A DNA stretch of 64,000 nt from Raphanus sativus (Eukaryota; Streptophyta; Magnoliopsida; Brassicales; Brassicaceae): NCBI RefSeq assembly GCF_000801105.2, contig NC_079516.1, forward strand, positions 51,567,265 to 51,631,264. The letters are read 5' to 3'. This document shows positions 24,503 through 38,239 of this stretch, in pieces (position 1 is the first letter of the stretch; each line of letters starts with the position of its first letter). Position numbers and translations under genes: made by a program. The notes beneath the pieces were generated by a model. The model was not told where the DNA came from. It saw only the letters and a list, made by a program, of their open reading frames with translations, and ran no database searches.

Positions 24503-27500
24503 TTAACCTGTGTTCTGCATACCAGCGGCTATACCCTTCATGGTGAGGATAACAGTGTCTTCAAGTCCAGGTGCATACTCGCTCTTTGGATTCAGCTTAA
24601 CGAGCTCAGCCGCTGGTTTACTAGACTCCATGTAGTCTTTAGACAAATGTGGCCTCACTTTAACGTGGAAGCTCGGGTCACGTATCTGCTTCAGCGTGTA
24701 GGCTTGGCACACGTTCAATGTCGTGATGTATGGGTCACGTAGCTGCAGCCTTTGCCTCAAGTATGGATCACCTTCAAGAATGTCTTTGTGACCAGCAACC
24801 TGGTTAAGGAACGCTGGTTAATTAGCGTGTTTTGCACGGTTTCTATCAGACTGAACATCTTGTAGTTAAAGCAAAGCTCATACCTGGAGGAGGAGGCGTC
24901 TGGTCTCTAGGTAGTTAACTCGAAGCTGTTCACCAAAGGGTTGAAGTTCTTCAGAGACGAGGAGACGGTCGTAGAGAGCAGCGATTCCAGGGTCTCCTTT
25001 GGCGAAAACCATTTCGACTAGATCGATTGTGACACGGAAGAATGGCCACTGGTTGTACATCTCTTTGAGCATGTTGAGATTCTTTGCGTCCTTCTGGATC
25101 ACACGTTTGAATGCGGCTCCAAAGCCTAGCCACACTGGCAAGTGAAACCTCGTCTGAGTCCACGCAAAGATCCATGGGATTGCACGTAGAGATTCAATGC
25201 CTCCGCTTGGTTTTCGCTTTGATGGTCTGCTTCCTATGTTCATCCTTCCATATTCAAGCTCAGGTGTTGCCTGTAACACAAAGAGAGTTGCTTAAAGAAC
25301 TTAACAGACAGAAGTAAGGACAAGTCTGCAAGTGTGTTGGTTAAAGAACTTACCAGACGGAAGTACTCAACGAAACGAGGCTCCTTGAAGACAACAGAAC
25401 GGTACTCTTCAGTGGCAATCACAGCCATTTCATCCATAAGGACACGCCACTCCGGTTTAGGAGAAACCGGTGGATGCATTCCATGCTCAAGCGTAGCAGC
25501 CGTGAAACGCTGAAGAGTCCTAAAGCACAAATGCTCTTCTCCGAAAGACTGTTCAATGACTTCTCCTTGAACCGTTACCCTGAGCTGCCCGTGAATGGTA
25601 TCCGGAGGCTGAGACAAGATAGCAAGATGAGTCGGTCCACCACCTCTGCCTACAGTCCCACCTCTCCCGTGAAACATCGTGAGCTTGACTCCAAACTCTT
25701 TTGCAACCTTCACAAGCTCTTCTTGCGTCTTGTACAACTGCCACGCCGCGGACAAACGTCCAGCGTCTTTCCCCGAGTCTGAATACCCGATCATGACTTC
25801 TTGCTTACCGTTGATCCTGTTTCTGTACCACTCTATCGAGAAGAGACGTGCGACGGAAGCAGGAGCGTTTTCTAAATCCGCTAGCTTCTCGAACAAAGGG
25901 ACGACTCTCAGAGGATGAGTGATTCCGCATTCGCGTTGCAAGAGCTCAACAGCGAGGACGTCTGATGGAGCGGTGGCCATGGAGATGATGTACGCACCGA
26001 AACTATCGTAAGGAAGCTCTGAAATGACTTTGAAAGTGTCTAACACGTCAGCGATCTCTTCGGTTTTGGGAAGATCAGGTCCGAAGAGAGGACGTTTCCC
26101 GCTTAGCTCGGATAAGAGCCAGTCCTGTCTCTTTTCCTCTGACCATTCTTTGTAGGATCCAATACCTAAGTGCTGTGTGATAGCGTCCAAGACATCTGTG
26201 TGTCTGTCAGATTCTTGACGGATGTCAAGTTTCACAAGTGCAAGTCCGAATGTCGACACTTGCCGCAAGAAATCTAGTAGGCTTCCATCAGCAATAGGTC
26301 TGTCACCACAATCACAGAGAGACCTGTAACAAAGCTCAAGCGGCTCCAAAAACTTTGGAATGAAACAGAAGGTTTAGTTAGCTAAAAATGCAAATCAAAC
26401 AAGAAGACAAATTTTTCAGTTTGGATTCAGTCTTAGAGAACGCACCTGCTCCACACTAGTGAAAATCGCGTCTTCAGGAACGTCTGAAACGCCGCTGGAC
26501 AGTAACTGACGAGCATGCTCACGTGTGTTGTAAAGCTTGTCCCTCACGTCTCCAAGGATGGCTCGGTATGGCTCATTTGAAGGGATTTGTTTCCAAAATT
26601 CTACAAAAAAATCGAACGCACATCAAACATACCGTAGCAGTATATTAAACGAGCAAGAAGGTAAAACACACACCTATATAGTGTTTGGCATCCCTTTTGG
26701 CACATCTTTGAGCTTCTGCACGAACACGAAGTTCCTCATTGCAACGCCACATGGACATCTGCAAATAAACCTAACATTAACATCCAAAGAAACTAAGGAA
26801 GCTGTGATGAGTATGAGTGTAAACGTTTCTTGACCTCGAACATAAGATCTTCAATCTGGGAGAAGTAGAGATTAGCAGCCATCATTCTTGCTAGTAAGCA
26901 TACATCTCTTGTAACTTCAGGAGTGACTCGAGGGTTTCCTAGAGATTAAGACATGTTTAATAGTTAAAAAACCAATTCATGTTTTCAGGACGACAAAGAA
27001 GTAATCACAGTGTAGGGTACCATCACGGTCTCCACCCATCCAAGAAGAGAACTGAATGAGAGGAGCGTTGTAAGGAACACGCTCATTGATGCCAATGTTC
27101 TTCAAAGCAGTGTCAACACGTCTCAGGAATTTAGGAACTCCTTTCCAGATTGTCTCATGGAAGTAGCTCATCCCCGCTCTCATCTCATCTTGTGGTGTAG
27201 GAGGAGTTCTTCTGATCTCATCAGTGCGAAAAGCAGCTTGAATCTGGTCCCAGCAAAACACAATAGTTTTAAGTATAATGCAAAGCAATAATAAAAAAAG
27301 CTTCACTTTGTGTATACCTCTCGTTGAAGAGCTTCATCGAGTTCTTGTTTATCATCAGGAGTAATGTCTTTTGCATATAACTGTGTCAAGCAATCACGAA
27401 TCCTGGTAACAAAATTTCAGTTAGTTCACTCTGAAGTTCGGTTAGATTCGGTAGGTTTTCTAAAGAATCGGTTTTTGGTTCGGTAATTGGTTATTTGGAT

Positions 27501-28517
27501 TTTCTTTTAAAAAGGAATTTACCCAAACTATACCAAAAACCCAAACCGAACTAAACCATATTTTGAACCGAATAAACCAAATTTATCGAAATGAAACTAA
27601 TCCTGAATTTTAACAAAATTAAACCAAAATAAACAAAATTAAAATTTCAGTAGGATTTTCAAAAATCAAACTAACCGAAATACCGAACAAAAACTTTAAT
27701 TTGGTAAGATTTATGTTGAACTAACCGTAAACTGAACTACCCGAACTCAGTAAACCGAACTAACCGCAGAATAACCGAACTAACCGAACCCGCAGGCCTA
27801 AAGCTAAACAAAGTAACAAGAAACCAAAATGTCTAGGACTCAGAAGCAAACCTTCCAAACTTTTGAAGCAAAGACCGACGAACAGATTGAGTAGGATGAG
27901 CAGTTAAGACCAAATCAACAGTCTGGTTCTTGAGAGCATCAAACACCTCTTCAGGAGTCTTGCTAAGCTGCAAGAGCCTCTTGAGAGTCTCTTCAATATC
28001 AGATTCCGTTGTTGCAGAGGCCTCATCAGCGAAATCTCCTTTCTTAAGCTTCTTGATCCTGCGCCTGTACGCAATCTGGACTTCCTCAGCAAGATTAGCC
28101 AAGCTAAGCATGTTGGAGAATGACTTCGTGACAACGATTGAATCTCCAGGATCCAAACTCGTCAGCATGTTTCCAAGCTCCTCTAGCTTCTCAGTGTTGC
28201 GGTTCCCATCGTAATCGGCAGCAACCTCGTAGCATTCTTGAACCTTTTAGACACAAACAACAAAACAAAACATTTTCTGTTTCAGAACAAAAGGAGAAAC
28301 AGCGAACACAAAATCAGTTCAGATAACAAAGTTAAAGAGATAAACATACGAACTCTCTGACTTCTTCTCCATGCAAATCCTGGAGAATGTCAAGAAACCG
28401 ATCCAGCAAGAGAGCATCGTACTCCACGAGCTTGTCGTCTTCAGAGACTTTTGCAGGAGCAATAAGCCTGAGCTGAGCATCAATGGAAGCCATCTTCTTC
28501 AAACTTCCAGTAGCCAT
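24503..28517 (-). CDS. PPC2: Phosphoenolpyruvate carboxylase, plant-type (PPC2-like)
   Basis: Ten exons on minus: 28350-28517, 27852-28243, 27318-27402, 27021-27243, 26835-26938, 26674-26758, 26446-26600, 25354-26352, 24884-25270 and 24503-24799. All are GT-AG and in phase, giving 964 residues (Arabidopsis PPC2 963). It carboxylates PEP with bicarbonate to oxaloacetate in the cytosol. Visible hallmarks are the N-terminal phosphorylation motif with Ser11 (MASIDAQLR), catalytic His172 in LTAHPTQ, the [11 protein letters not shown] and [14 protein letters not shown] active-site loops, and the C-terminal QNTG of plant-type enzymes. Gene order fits At2g42600. Intron 2 holds a repeat (27425-27805). 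The gene looks intact. Confidence 0.97.
27425..27805. mobile_element. AT-rich repeat with CCGAACTAACCGAAC motifs in PEPC intron 2
   Basis: Dense GTTCGGTTAG / CTAACCGAAC-type motifs occur on opposite strands at the two ends, ending in CCCGCAGGCCTAAAG. This resembles the ends of hAT-type non-autonomous elements in Brassicaceae such as those at 29076 and 39880, but I could not define terminal repeats or a target duplication. Confidence 0.4.
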
Positions 28518-29067
28518 GGCTGATGCTTCTTTCTCTCCTTCCCAGTTTTAAACCTTAGTCCTCAAATCTAATACAAAAAAAACACCAGAGATTTTCAGAT
28601 TGACACGCGTAAATAACGGAGATATAATTTGGTAAAGCAGAGTAAAGAGGGTCGAGAAGTTTCGTACACGAGAAAGATGATGGAAGGAGAAGAGACAGTT
28701 GATAAAGTTTATTTTAGTTTTTCTGAAAGTGTTTAGAACCAAAAGAAATCTCAGTAGCCAAATCTAGTCCATTCGATGTGTAGTTGTACCTTATTTATAG
28801 CTGAAACTCTCTTTATCTTTTTATTTAATTTATTGAAAAGTATTTTTGTAACCTTCTTTTTTTTTCTTGAACAAATCTTTTTGTAGTTTCACTCTTTATC
28901 ATATTTATGGTAAGAATCTTACATATATTTTTTAAAAACTTATCTAACATAATTTTATGGGATAGTGTTAACACATTTGACCAATAAACAACAACAACAT
29001 CTACACCAAGTCACTAATCATTCGGTTGATGCCAATTTAGATGATAATCTTAACCATTTATGCTACA
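28518..29067 (-). promoter_or_regulatory. PEPC 5' UTR and promoter
   Basis: A TATAAATA box lies on minus at 28792-28799, about 275 bases upstream of the ATG. The intervening leader may include an intron, since pyrimidine-rich acceptor-like sequence lies just upstream of the ATG. Beyond 28860 the sequence is AT-rich, and a hAT-type element sits at 29076, some 560 bases from the ATG. Confidence 0.45.
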
Positions 29068-29075
29068 ATCATTAT

Positions 29076-29753
29076 TAGGACTGGGCAAAAAATCCGAATC
29101 CGAAAAACCAAACCGAACCCGATCCGAAAAAGTAGCACCGAATCCGAACCGAAATTCATTAAATATCCGAACGGGTTCAAAATTTCGGTATTTAAAGAAC
29201 CGAAACCGAACCCGATCCGAACCGAAATATTTTGGGTACCCGAATGTATCCGAAATAAATTTATATACTTAAATATATACATTATTTTATATATAATGTA
29301 TATTAAAAATATTAAAAATATATAAGATACCTTTAAGTTTTCCAAAATACTCGGAAAATATATGCAAATAGTCAAAAGTAAATGTTTAAAATAGCTAAAG
29401 TATACTGAAAACACCAAAATAGTTAAATATCTATTGATTCTTTATCCAAATATTCAAAGAAAACTAATTTATATGTTAAATTAAGGTATTTTGACATATA
29501 TGTTATGAAAATTTATATGTAATATATTATCTTTCTTATAGATTTTGAAAATTTAAAGTATATAATGAATTTTGAAAATTTAAAAACATTTTAAATGGGT
29601 TATCCGAACCCGAACCGAACCCGCAAAGATCCAAACCGAACCCGAACCAAAATTTAGAAATATCCGAATGGGGCTGAAATCTTTGACCCCGAAAACCCGA
29701 AACCCGAATGGACTGAACCGAAACCCGAATGGGTACCCGAACGCCCAACCCTA
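29076..29753 (-). mobile_element. hAT-type non-autonomous element, 678 bp (copy 1)
   Basis: Ends TAGGACTGGGC and (inverted) TAGGGTTGGGC, with a perfect 8-bp target duplication ATCATTAT (29068-29075 and 29754-29761). Subterminal regions are packed with CCGAACCCGA-type motifs and the middle is AT-rich. No transposase. The same family, in the opposite orientation and with the same length, occurs at 39880-40557. Confidence 0.85.
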
Positions 29754-29761
29754 ATCATTAT

Positions 29762-30481
29762 CATACAAGAAATCCATCAAGAATAAGAAGAGAACAAGAG
29801 ATCGTTACATGTCGAGGTAGTTTTGGGAAGTCTCGACATCCTCTTCGGAAATCTCATTGTTCTTTAGGATCGGAAATCTCATTGTTCTTTAGGATGGGTT
29901 TTAGAGCATCTCTAATTCCATTTTATTTTTTTACTTTTTGCTTTATTTTGAAGTAGTTTTTTTCTAACCTCATTTCATTTTGAAATAGTTTTAGAGTATT
30001 TACGGTGTATATCTTCATTTTTTTAAGATAAACTTCTCAAATTGTAATCTGGTCTTTAACTTTTATTTATTTTTATCTTTTGCCAAAATAAATTATATAA
30101 GTTAATAATATCCAATTAATTTCAAAATTTCGACTATTATTTTTTTATCTAATCAGATATTTATATCAAAGAGCATATGAATCTTTGTTTATAAGAACTT
30201 TTTAACTCGATTTAAAAGAATCAAAGCTGAATAAGCTCATTTTTTACTTCTAAACATTTTGGTTAATCACTTGAAGAAAAAAATATAAATATGGTATTTT
30301 TTTTAAATGATGTTTTGTGTTTGTTTATTCATGTTATATAATAAATTTATAATACGATAATGTTTAATTTATATAAAATAATAATTGTGTTGGATTATTT
30401 TTCAAACAAAATAATAAGGTAGAATAAGTAAATATGAAAAAGTATAGGATTTTATTAGTAATTAATGATTGAGTGGATATG

Positions 30482-30529
<48 letters not shown>

Positions 30530-33072
30530 TTTTAAATGAAATAAACCATTGGAGCAAATGTTTCTTTACTTTTTTCTTCATTTTGAAGAAAGTGAACTTT
30601 TAAAAAAAATTAAACCAATCATTAGAGATGTTCTTAGGTTTTACGGAAGATTCATGTTACTATATATAGTAAAAATGAAGGTGGGCCTTTGTTTAATCAA
30701 ATGACAGAAATGAGCTTGATTGTTAAATTTGAAATCAATGTAGTATTTACAGATAAGCAACTTGAAATCAACTTTATGTTAAAATATAAAAAACGATATA
30801 GGCCTGAAACAACTTGAATGTTAAACTTTAAATCAATGTAGTATTTACAAATAAGCAATTTTGAAAAACAAAATTAACAACAAAAGAGAAAACAGAGAAC
30901 TAAATAACACGCAGCACACTGCACAGATACCTTTATCTTGTCTTCAATAGAAGTAAGAATGTGTTCATCAACTTCCTAGATAAGGAGACATTTCTGTGAA
31001 TGAAACCAATGGCACATAAACGAGTACCACAAAGTCTTTTTTATTAAATATTGTATACACGCATATTTGTAAAAATTATAAAACTTAAATTAATAGAATA
31101 GATTATATATACACTTCACTAAACTTTAATTATAAACATATATAAAATGGTCATTAAAAAATCGGATAAACTGATCCCCACAATAGTAAACTAATCAAAA
31201 CAACCAAATATCTAATTTAATATTTTAAAATTCATAATAATTTTGATTGTCGGTTTTTTTAAGAAAAATAAATATAACCGAGTTTTAGTGCGGGTCAAAA
31301 TCTAGTTTTTTTTATGATAAGCATTTTACATATTTTTTAAACTTATCTAACATAATTTTATATATGAGAGAGTGTTAACACATTTGACCAATAGTTAAAT
31401 TTATTGAATAATATATGGTTAATTTTCTCTTGTGCTTACACTTCTCTTGTGATATTGTTTTCAAATTAAATGACAAATAGTTAATTTAAAATTTAACTAC
31501 GTGAGTTGACAAAAATTCAATTAAAGTAAAAGTATGTAACCTATTTATCCACATAATGAATGGTTGGGTCGTAACTATAAAAACATTTTGGGGATTTTGG
31601 GAGTTTTAAGGAAAATTACAATTAAGTACATTTACTTGTTGTTTTTAAATTTTGATAAAATTTAATAAGTGCGATACAAAAGATTTGTAGGTGTAAAATA
31701 TAACGTGAGCAATGAATATGTCTTTTCCATAAACCAAAAAAGAGTAAATAATTATTTTGAGTGTCGTACGTCGTCATACGAAATCAGGAACGGGACCAAG
31801 CTGCATGTGTACGGTCGCCATGGTGACTTTAGAGTGGACTGATGAGTCAGTCACCACTTTTCCTTTTTCCTGATTTGGCTTCTTTTAATATATCACGGGA
31901 CCATATCTTACATTGTTTTTTTTCTTCCTTTTATCTCATATAAGCATCTAAGAAAATGTGAACATTCATAACTAATTACAGGCATATATGGAATATGCCA
32001 ACGGATATGCTGATTAGCTTCATATATACGTAATACGTATAGTTTCTCTTCTCCTTTAGTTTATACTTGTGAGATAAAAACAATTTCGGGCTAAATAAAT
32101 AAAAACAGTATAATAAATTAATAACCATGTGAGTAAACATTTTTCTTGAGTTATCCAAGCAAGTAGGAGACGTGTCTGCAAATTGATTCAAAGCAAACAC
32201 TATTGTTCAGTAACTAGCCTTAGAAAATTATATATTAATGAGTATCTAAAACAAAAGTTTCTGGTGAAAAGAAGAAAACTCCCCAAGAATTGTGGAAGGA
32301 GTAAGAAATATAACACAGCCTTTTGACCTTTGCCTTTAAACGTACCTAGACTATTACGGTCTTATCATATGCTTTTATTCCAGTATTTATACTTTAATTT
32401 ATTCTTTTTATTTGATTCTTGAATCTAAGAACAAATGGCCAACGAAAGATGCCCATGATAATCATTTAAAGACTTTATCATATCAATTTATTTTATCAAT
32501 GATCTTATCGTATCAGATAAAATCAGAACCCTACTGAAATATAAAAGTTACTTTATCTGATACATTATAAATTTGTTTTAAAATAAATTATAATACATCA
32601 AAAATTTAATCACTTTCTTTGTTTATTTATTGTATTACTATTTATAATTACCAATAAAAGTCTAATAATTAGAACTCTATTTTGAGTTTTAGAATCTATT
32701 ATGTCTAACTCAACCATTTTATGTCAAATTTGCCTAGTTCTAAAACTGGTGTTCATGAGCATTTATGCCAATCTATACTTAAATTTTCGATATCTACCTG
32801 ATTATGGTGGTAGATTTTAAACCATGGGTCACTGTAGAAATCACTAATTAACCTAAGAAAATTTATGTTTTGAAGTGCGAATCAAAGTAGTACACAACAT
32901 TTAGGTATAATTTATTTATATATGCAAAAGTTTGACATTATTTGCCATTTTTAGCTATTTATTTAAATTGATATATTTTCTATTTTAGTACTATAAAATT
33001 ATATATATATTAGTTTATATAATATTTTTATATATAATACACATTCATCAAATAATAAGTTTTCCGATTATG

Positions 33073-33111
<39 letters not shown>

Positions 33112-33500
33112 ATAATCAAGTAATCAAACGATCTTAGTAAAGGTTACTTGAGCTTTAGAAAATGTGAAAGGGCATTTCAAGATTTGTTTATAACCTTTTA
33201 ATTTTTTCAAGAGACGGACGAAGAAATAAATAGACCGATATTAATTTTGTCTCTAATATGATGTATATATATCAAATAAATTTCCTCAGATTCTCTAACA
33301 TTGTATATTTGTAATTTGAAGTGTTAGTTTATAATCTGTGAGACAAAAAAAAAACAGTATCCGCATAGCAAGAAAGATTTGTTCGTGCGCTTATATCATA
33401 TACCTACGTTCTGTGCTGTTGAGAGACCGTGCAGGGCTGGCTAATTTATGGGGCAAGGGGTGCGCTCGCCCTCGGTCCATAGCCAAATCTATTATTTTTA
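29762..33500. other. Repeat-rich intergenic region without genes
   Basis: Contains a perfect 25-bp tandem duplication (29846-29870 and 29871-29895), a TA microsatellite followed by poly-T (30484-30532), a decayed Helitron-like 3' end (GCGGGTCAAAATCTAG, 31290-31305) and a second AT microsatellite (33073-33109). No coding sequence supported. Confidence 0.55.
30484..30532. repeat. (TA)n microsatellite followed by poly-T
   Basis: About 18 TA units followed by 12 T. Confidence 0.9.
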
Positions 33501-33523
33501 TTTGGATAGTGATAAATAATATA

Positions 33524-33551
33524 CTAGATTAGGACCCGCCCTAAAGGGCGG
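33524..33551 (-). mobile_element. Helitron 3' terminus (minus strand)
   Basis: On the minus strand a hairpin CCGCCCT..AGGGCGG (33536-33551) is followed after a short spacer by CTAG (33524-33527) and a T. The element should extend to higher coordinates. A 23-bp direct repeat starting TTTGGATAGTGATAAATAAT lies immediately before the CTAG (33501-33523) and again at 34374-34396, which may mark its other boundary. Confidence 0.55.
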
Positions 33552-34396
33552 AAATTGATTTGTCAAATTTCAATTAATAATATATGGTATATATAATATG
33601 TGTATATAATATTATATATATTTTTATAACATTTATATAATATATACATATTAGACATATATAATATTTTATTAAATATATATAGAATTTAATAGTGTTA
33701 TAATTTGTGTTGTACTTGTTATTAGTTTGTATTTAATCTTCTTTCATTTTTAGTATAATAATTTGCCTTGTTACACCTTTTACCTTTTAACTTATACACA
33801 TAGTCTCGTAAAATGTAATATATAAAAAACATATTTAAAAAATCTACTGACCATATGCCACCATTATTTAGTTGTTTGAACAAAAAAAAATCATATTATT
33901 GCATAACTGTGTATGTTGTGATATGATGTAGGTGAAGAGTAAATATATGGAAGTAAAGTTAGTGATACGAACATGAGCCTATGTTGGTCTATGCCACAAT
34001 TATTTGATTTTTGGAAGATAAATGAGCATAAGCATACACAGTCTTTGTATGCTTATGTTATAAATGAGTCGGATATTTTTTCTCTTATGTCTGGAATGAT
34101 ATGGAACTCGTTGATTTAAGAGTGCTTCAGTTTTATATGATCTAATTATATTAAGAGATTAACCAAAAATATTATAAAAATGTTACTGGTTAGGTTTGAC
34201 TAATCTATGTTGGTTAAGATTTGGTTTAATTTAAGTTGGTAGGTTGCATTGTATAGGAGGCATGATATATTCTAGCAACAACTATAAAAAAGTCCAAAAT
34301 TTAAATGAGAACTTCAAATAGTAGATAATCCCTAAATTAATAGATTAGATATGGTATACTTGTTTTAGATTAATTTGGATAGTGATAAATAATATA

Positions 34397-37300
34397 GTAT
34401 TTTAAGCTATTAGATTATAAATTTTACTAAAACATTAGCTAGTATTTTTATTTTAGAAATCATTTTTTCTATAATATATTAGAGGACATATAAATTATAA
34501 GAGTAAGAAATGATTATTTCCCCAAAGGCGAAAGTTGAGCCGCCGGCGCTAGACCGTGTATGTCGATAAAGAAATATATAGCACATTTACACTATAGTAA
34601 TTCACGCACACGAGTTGGCAGTTAATTAACTTAACTATAGTTGTACATGCTCTATATGATGATGAATCAACTTTCACATATCACAAAAGTGATGCATTTT
34701 CTGAGATTACGATTGTGCCGACCAAATAAAATGTCCTATGACAAGCCCAAAAGGTGAAATCGTGATCTGTGTTCCAAAACTCGATATCGAGTGGTCCAGA
34801 GTGTGAGAGAGACGTCGTAGAGGTCTCTTAGCACGAAGCTTCCTATTCCTAATGATCTTATTTTGAGATCGACCTCAATAAATTTACAGATGTATATTGG
34901 TTTTGGAGATACTGTGTTCCACGTATCAGTTTTTGCTTCTAATACATACGGAAAACAAAACAATATGATCTTTGTTTTTATCAATAGAAAAAAGATATTG
35001 CAAGGTTAGGCCCAATTATTCCAGAGTGAGACATGCCCATGCTTATGTCAGATTAGCCCACATACGTTACCTCCAATCAAAGCTCAATGTAAAAAGCAGA
35101 TTGGGTTAAGTAGACAGGTCGAATAAGAATGAATAAAGATAAGGCCGGTTCGGAGCGTAATCTGTTGAGCTTTTTTTGGGAAATTTGCATAAAAAACTAT
35201 GAAGCTTGCAAAAATTTGCATTTTAAATCCTAGAACTCAACTGCTAACATTTTAAATAATACACTTTAAACAACGAGATTTGTCTCAATAACATATTAAA
35301 AGTGTTAGCAGCTGAGCTTACCAACTTCATGGTTTTTGATACGATTTTCCCAATTCTTTTTAACATGAGTCTTTTTCTTTTGGCAACAAATACTATGAAT
35401 TTTCTTTTCTCATTATACATTTCTACTCTTTAGAAAAGTAACAATATAAAATCTTGTGGTTCGACCACCTCTACCAAGTATAAGTCTGTGAAAAGTGTTC
35501 ATGTTTTGGCTTATCAAAATTATCTACCAAAAATCTAGCATTTAGAAAACCTGTCTATAAATGATTTCTTTGTAAAATACATGTACAAATGTATTAAATT
35601 GCGAAGACAGGCTAGCATTTGAAAATGGCGAAAGATCAAGATGCTTCCTTTGGTTTCAATGGTATGGATTAAATTTTCCGTTCTCATCTTATATGATGCT
35701 AGTAAAAACTTCCACTTGTAGTAAGAATTCCAATTATATGTCTCAAGAAAGATCGATCGTTCAGAAACTAAAAAAGTAACTTAATAATATATTTACGAAA
35801 ATGTTAATAAATAGTTACTTTTACTATTTGAAATCTTCTGCCAAATCCTAGTATTTTGATTTCGTCAGACTTAGCAACATCTATTTGATGACAAAAAAAA
35901 AGAGTAAAGAACGTATGTATATTAGATCAGCAATCCCTCCTCAACTGTATAATGCGAATGAGTATTTACATAAATAATATAATCCAAATAATGGACTGGG
36001 AATGGTTTTTAACATGGCCAATTATTTTGATACGAATGTGTAGTTTGGAACGCAAAGATTTTTTTTTTTTTGTAAACCGACGCAAAGATTATTAGGTGTT
36101 TCTATTGTTTGAATGTGTATCAACATTTATTTTGTCTACTTATCTTTATTTTCTCTTTCTAAAAAAATATATTTTATTCTTTACGTCGTAACTATGATAT
36201 CCTAATCCTCTTTATTCCAATAAAAAATTAAAACTCAGATTTTGGAAATCTTAAAAAAATATAACAGTAAATTATTTATACAAAATATTAATATTATCAT
36301 TTTAGAAGATAGATTATAAAATATTTAAAATAATATGTAATTTAACTAAATATAATAATATAAATATTTAGACCAATCAATCCGTTTGCGTTATTTTTTT
36401 TTTATCAAAATCCGATTGTGTTCAATTTGGTCTGTTTGATCCATTTTAGTTTTACTCAAATCAAACGGTTTAATTACTTTTACCACTCGGAATTCACTCA
36501 GAAGTACAATTATTTCTTATTGTCGTGTCGTTTGACAGATGTAAACTGTTCTCTTTTTCGTGACTTAGACTCGAGTGTGTACGTAGTCAACATTTATATT
36601 ACAAAAAAGACGAATAAATGAACTTTAATGTTTGTCTTCCACTTATTTAGAAACTTTCTCTACAACCTCTAAAACTTCAATCATCGGCCAAATCAAACAC
36701 CTGCTATCATGAAGGTATAGTACATCAAAACCACTAAATAACTTCTTAACCGAGTCTAAAACCGAAGTGGATTCCGGTTAGATTGATGAATTGACAAAAG
36801 GGGAAAGAAATAATAGTGAAAAATGGGGGTGGGTGGGAAGACAGGGAAATTACTATCAACAAAAGGAGAAGCAGAGAAAAGATTTGTGGGGGCAACAGAT
36901 GAATGCATTACAGTGTGCCTTTGAGAGTCTGACATTTTTGGCAACTCATGCGTGAAGATGTTTCTTGTCCATTGCTTCTTCTTTGACTATGATATTAGAT
37001 ATGTATCTATGTTCAGGGTTCTTGTTTTTGTTTTTCCTTTTGCGTGTATCAAAGTAACTTTTTCAAACCAAGTGGTGATCCACGTATAGTAAAATGGTTC
37101 TCCTATTGATCAAAGACAAAACTCGAGACACTGATTAGAACATGGTAAATAGCTTTATATGTGATTTTTTTTTTTGCTAAATTCACAACATGAAAATTTA
37201 CTGATGAACTAACGACAAAATAAGATATTAAATGTTTACTTCATTTCTAGTTGTTTTTTTTTTCATGAAAGCAAGCAACTTGGGCCATTCGATTTAACAA

Positions 37301-38239
37301 ACAGAGAGACACTTAGATTTTTGGAGGAGTTTGTTATATAGTGTTTCTATTAGTATCATCACTGCAATGTTATTGTATGAAATGTAGACGATAAAAAATG
37401 TAATTCAGCACTTGTAAAATTATGCAATACACAAAATAACATTAGAAACATGTAATTCAGCACTTGGAAGCGCCTACAATTTAAGGTCCGATTGTTCATT
37501 TATACTTTCGGGGGTTTTAATTTTCACTATGCGCATGCAGTTTGAGCTACTTTGATACTGAGCTCTCACCAGACTAATGTTGTTCGGGTTTACAGGAAAT
37601 TCAATACTGAACAGCATCTTCGTTTTAAGAATAGTCGAACGCTAAGAACATCCGTACAAATAGAAATAGTGGCATTGTAAGAAAAAGACGAACTACGTTT
37701 AAAGCAAGTAAACCATTAAAAGAATCGGACATTGTCACTAAATGACAACCAAATTTTTCAATTTAAAAGTGATAAAAACCCTAGAAAACGTCAGACAATG
37801 TCGATGCCACTTAATTTCTTATACAGAATTTTTGGAAATATGCAATAGATTCTTTAAACAGTAATCAGTCTTTGTATTTGTATAACTATAGACGCACAAT
37901 ATACCTTTACATCTATATCTACCTTTTAAATGTTGTTTTTGGGTAAATTTATATTTTTTCCTTTTATTTATATGATCTTCTAAATTTTGTTTGAGAGAGA
38001 AACTGGCTCTGTTTTTTTATAAGTGTTGATTTAGATCCATACATAAAATGGAAATATCAGGTAGCCTATTTAGATCCATACGTACATAAAATGGAAATAT
38101 CAGGTACCCTAATATGCTACATTACACATGACACATACCATGATAAAAGATACCCTATGTAACTTAACATAGTCACCTAGTTATGTCTTAATTTCTTAAA
38201 AACATAGGTAAAATATAGTGGTTAGTGAGTCATAACCTA
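34397..38239. other. Intergenic, AT-rich; one small MITE-like repeat
   Basis: No gene supported. A candidate MITE lies at 35178-35351. A partial tandem duplication of about 40-50 bp begins near 38031 and 38070 (TAGATCCATAC ... ATGGAAATATCAGGTA). Confidence 0.5.
35178..35351. mobile_element. Small inverted-repeat element (MITE-like), 174 bp
   Basis: The left end GGGAAATTTGCATAAAAAAC and the right end (read inverted) GGGAAAATCGTATCAAAAAC match imperfectly and continue with CTATGAAG / CATGAAG. Interior AT-rich. No clear target duplication in the AT-rich flanks. Confidence 0.5.

Noticed and set aside
29041..29417. ORFs on both strands rich in Asn, Arg and Pro or Phe and Gly
   Set aside because: They translate the CCGAACCCGA-type repeats of the hAT element; same for 39870-40558 and 29536-29748.
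34030..34065. Hairpin CATAAGCATAC / GTATGCTTATG as a terminator or small RNA gene
   Set aside because: Short stem with no promoter or gene context; plants do not use such terminators.
34736..34984. 82-codon minus-strand ORF
   Set aside because: No recognised motif and no coding context.
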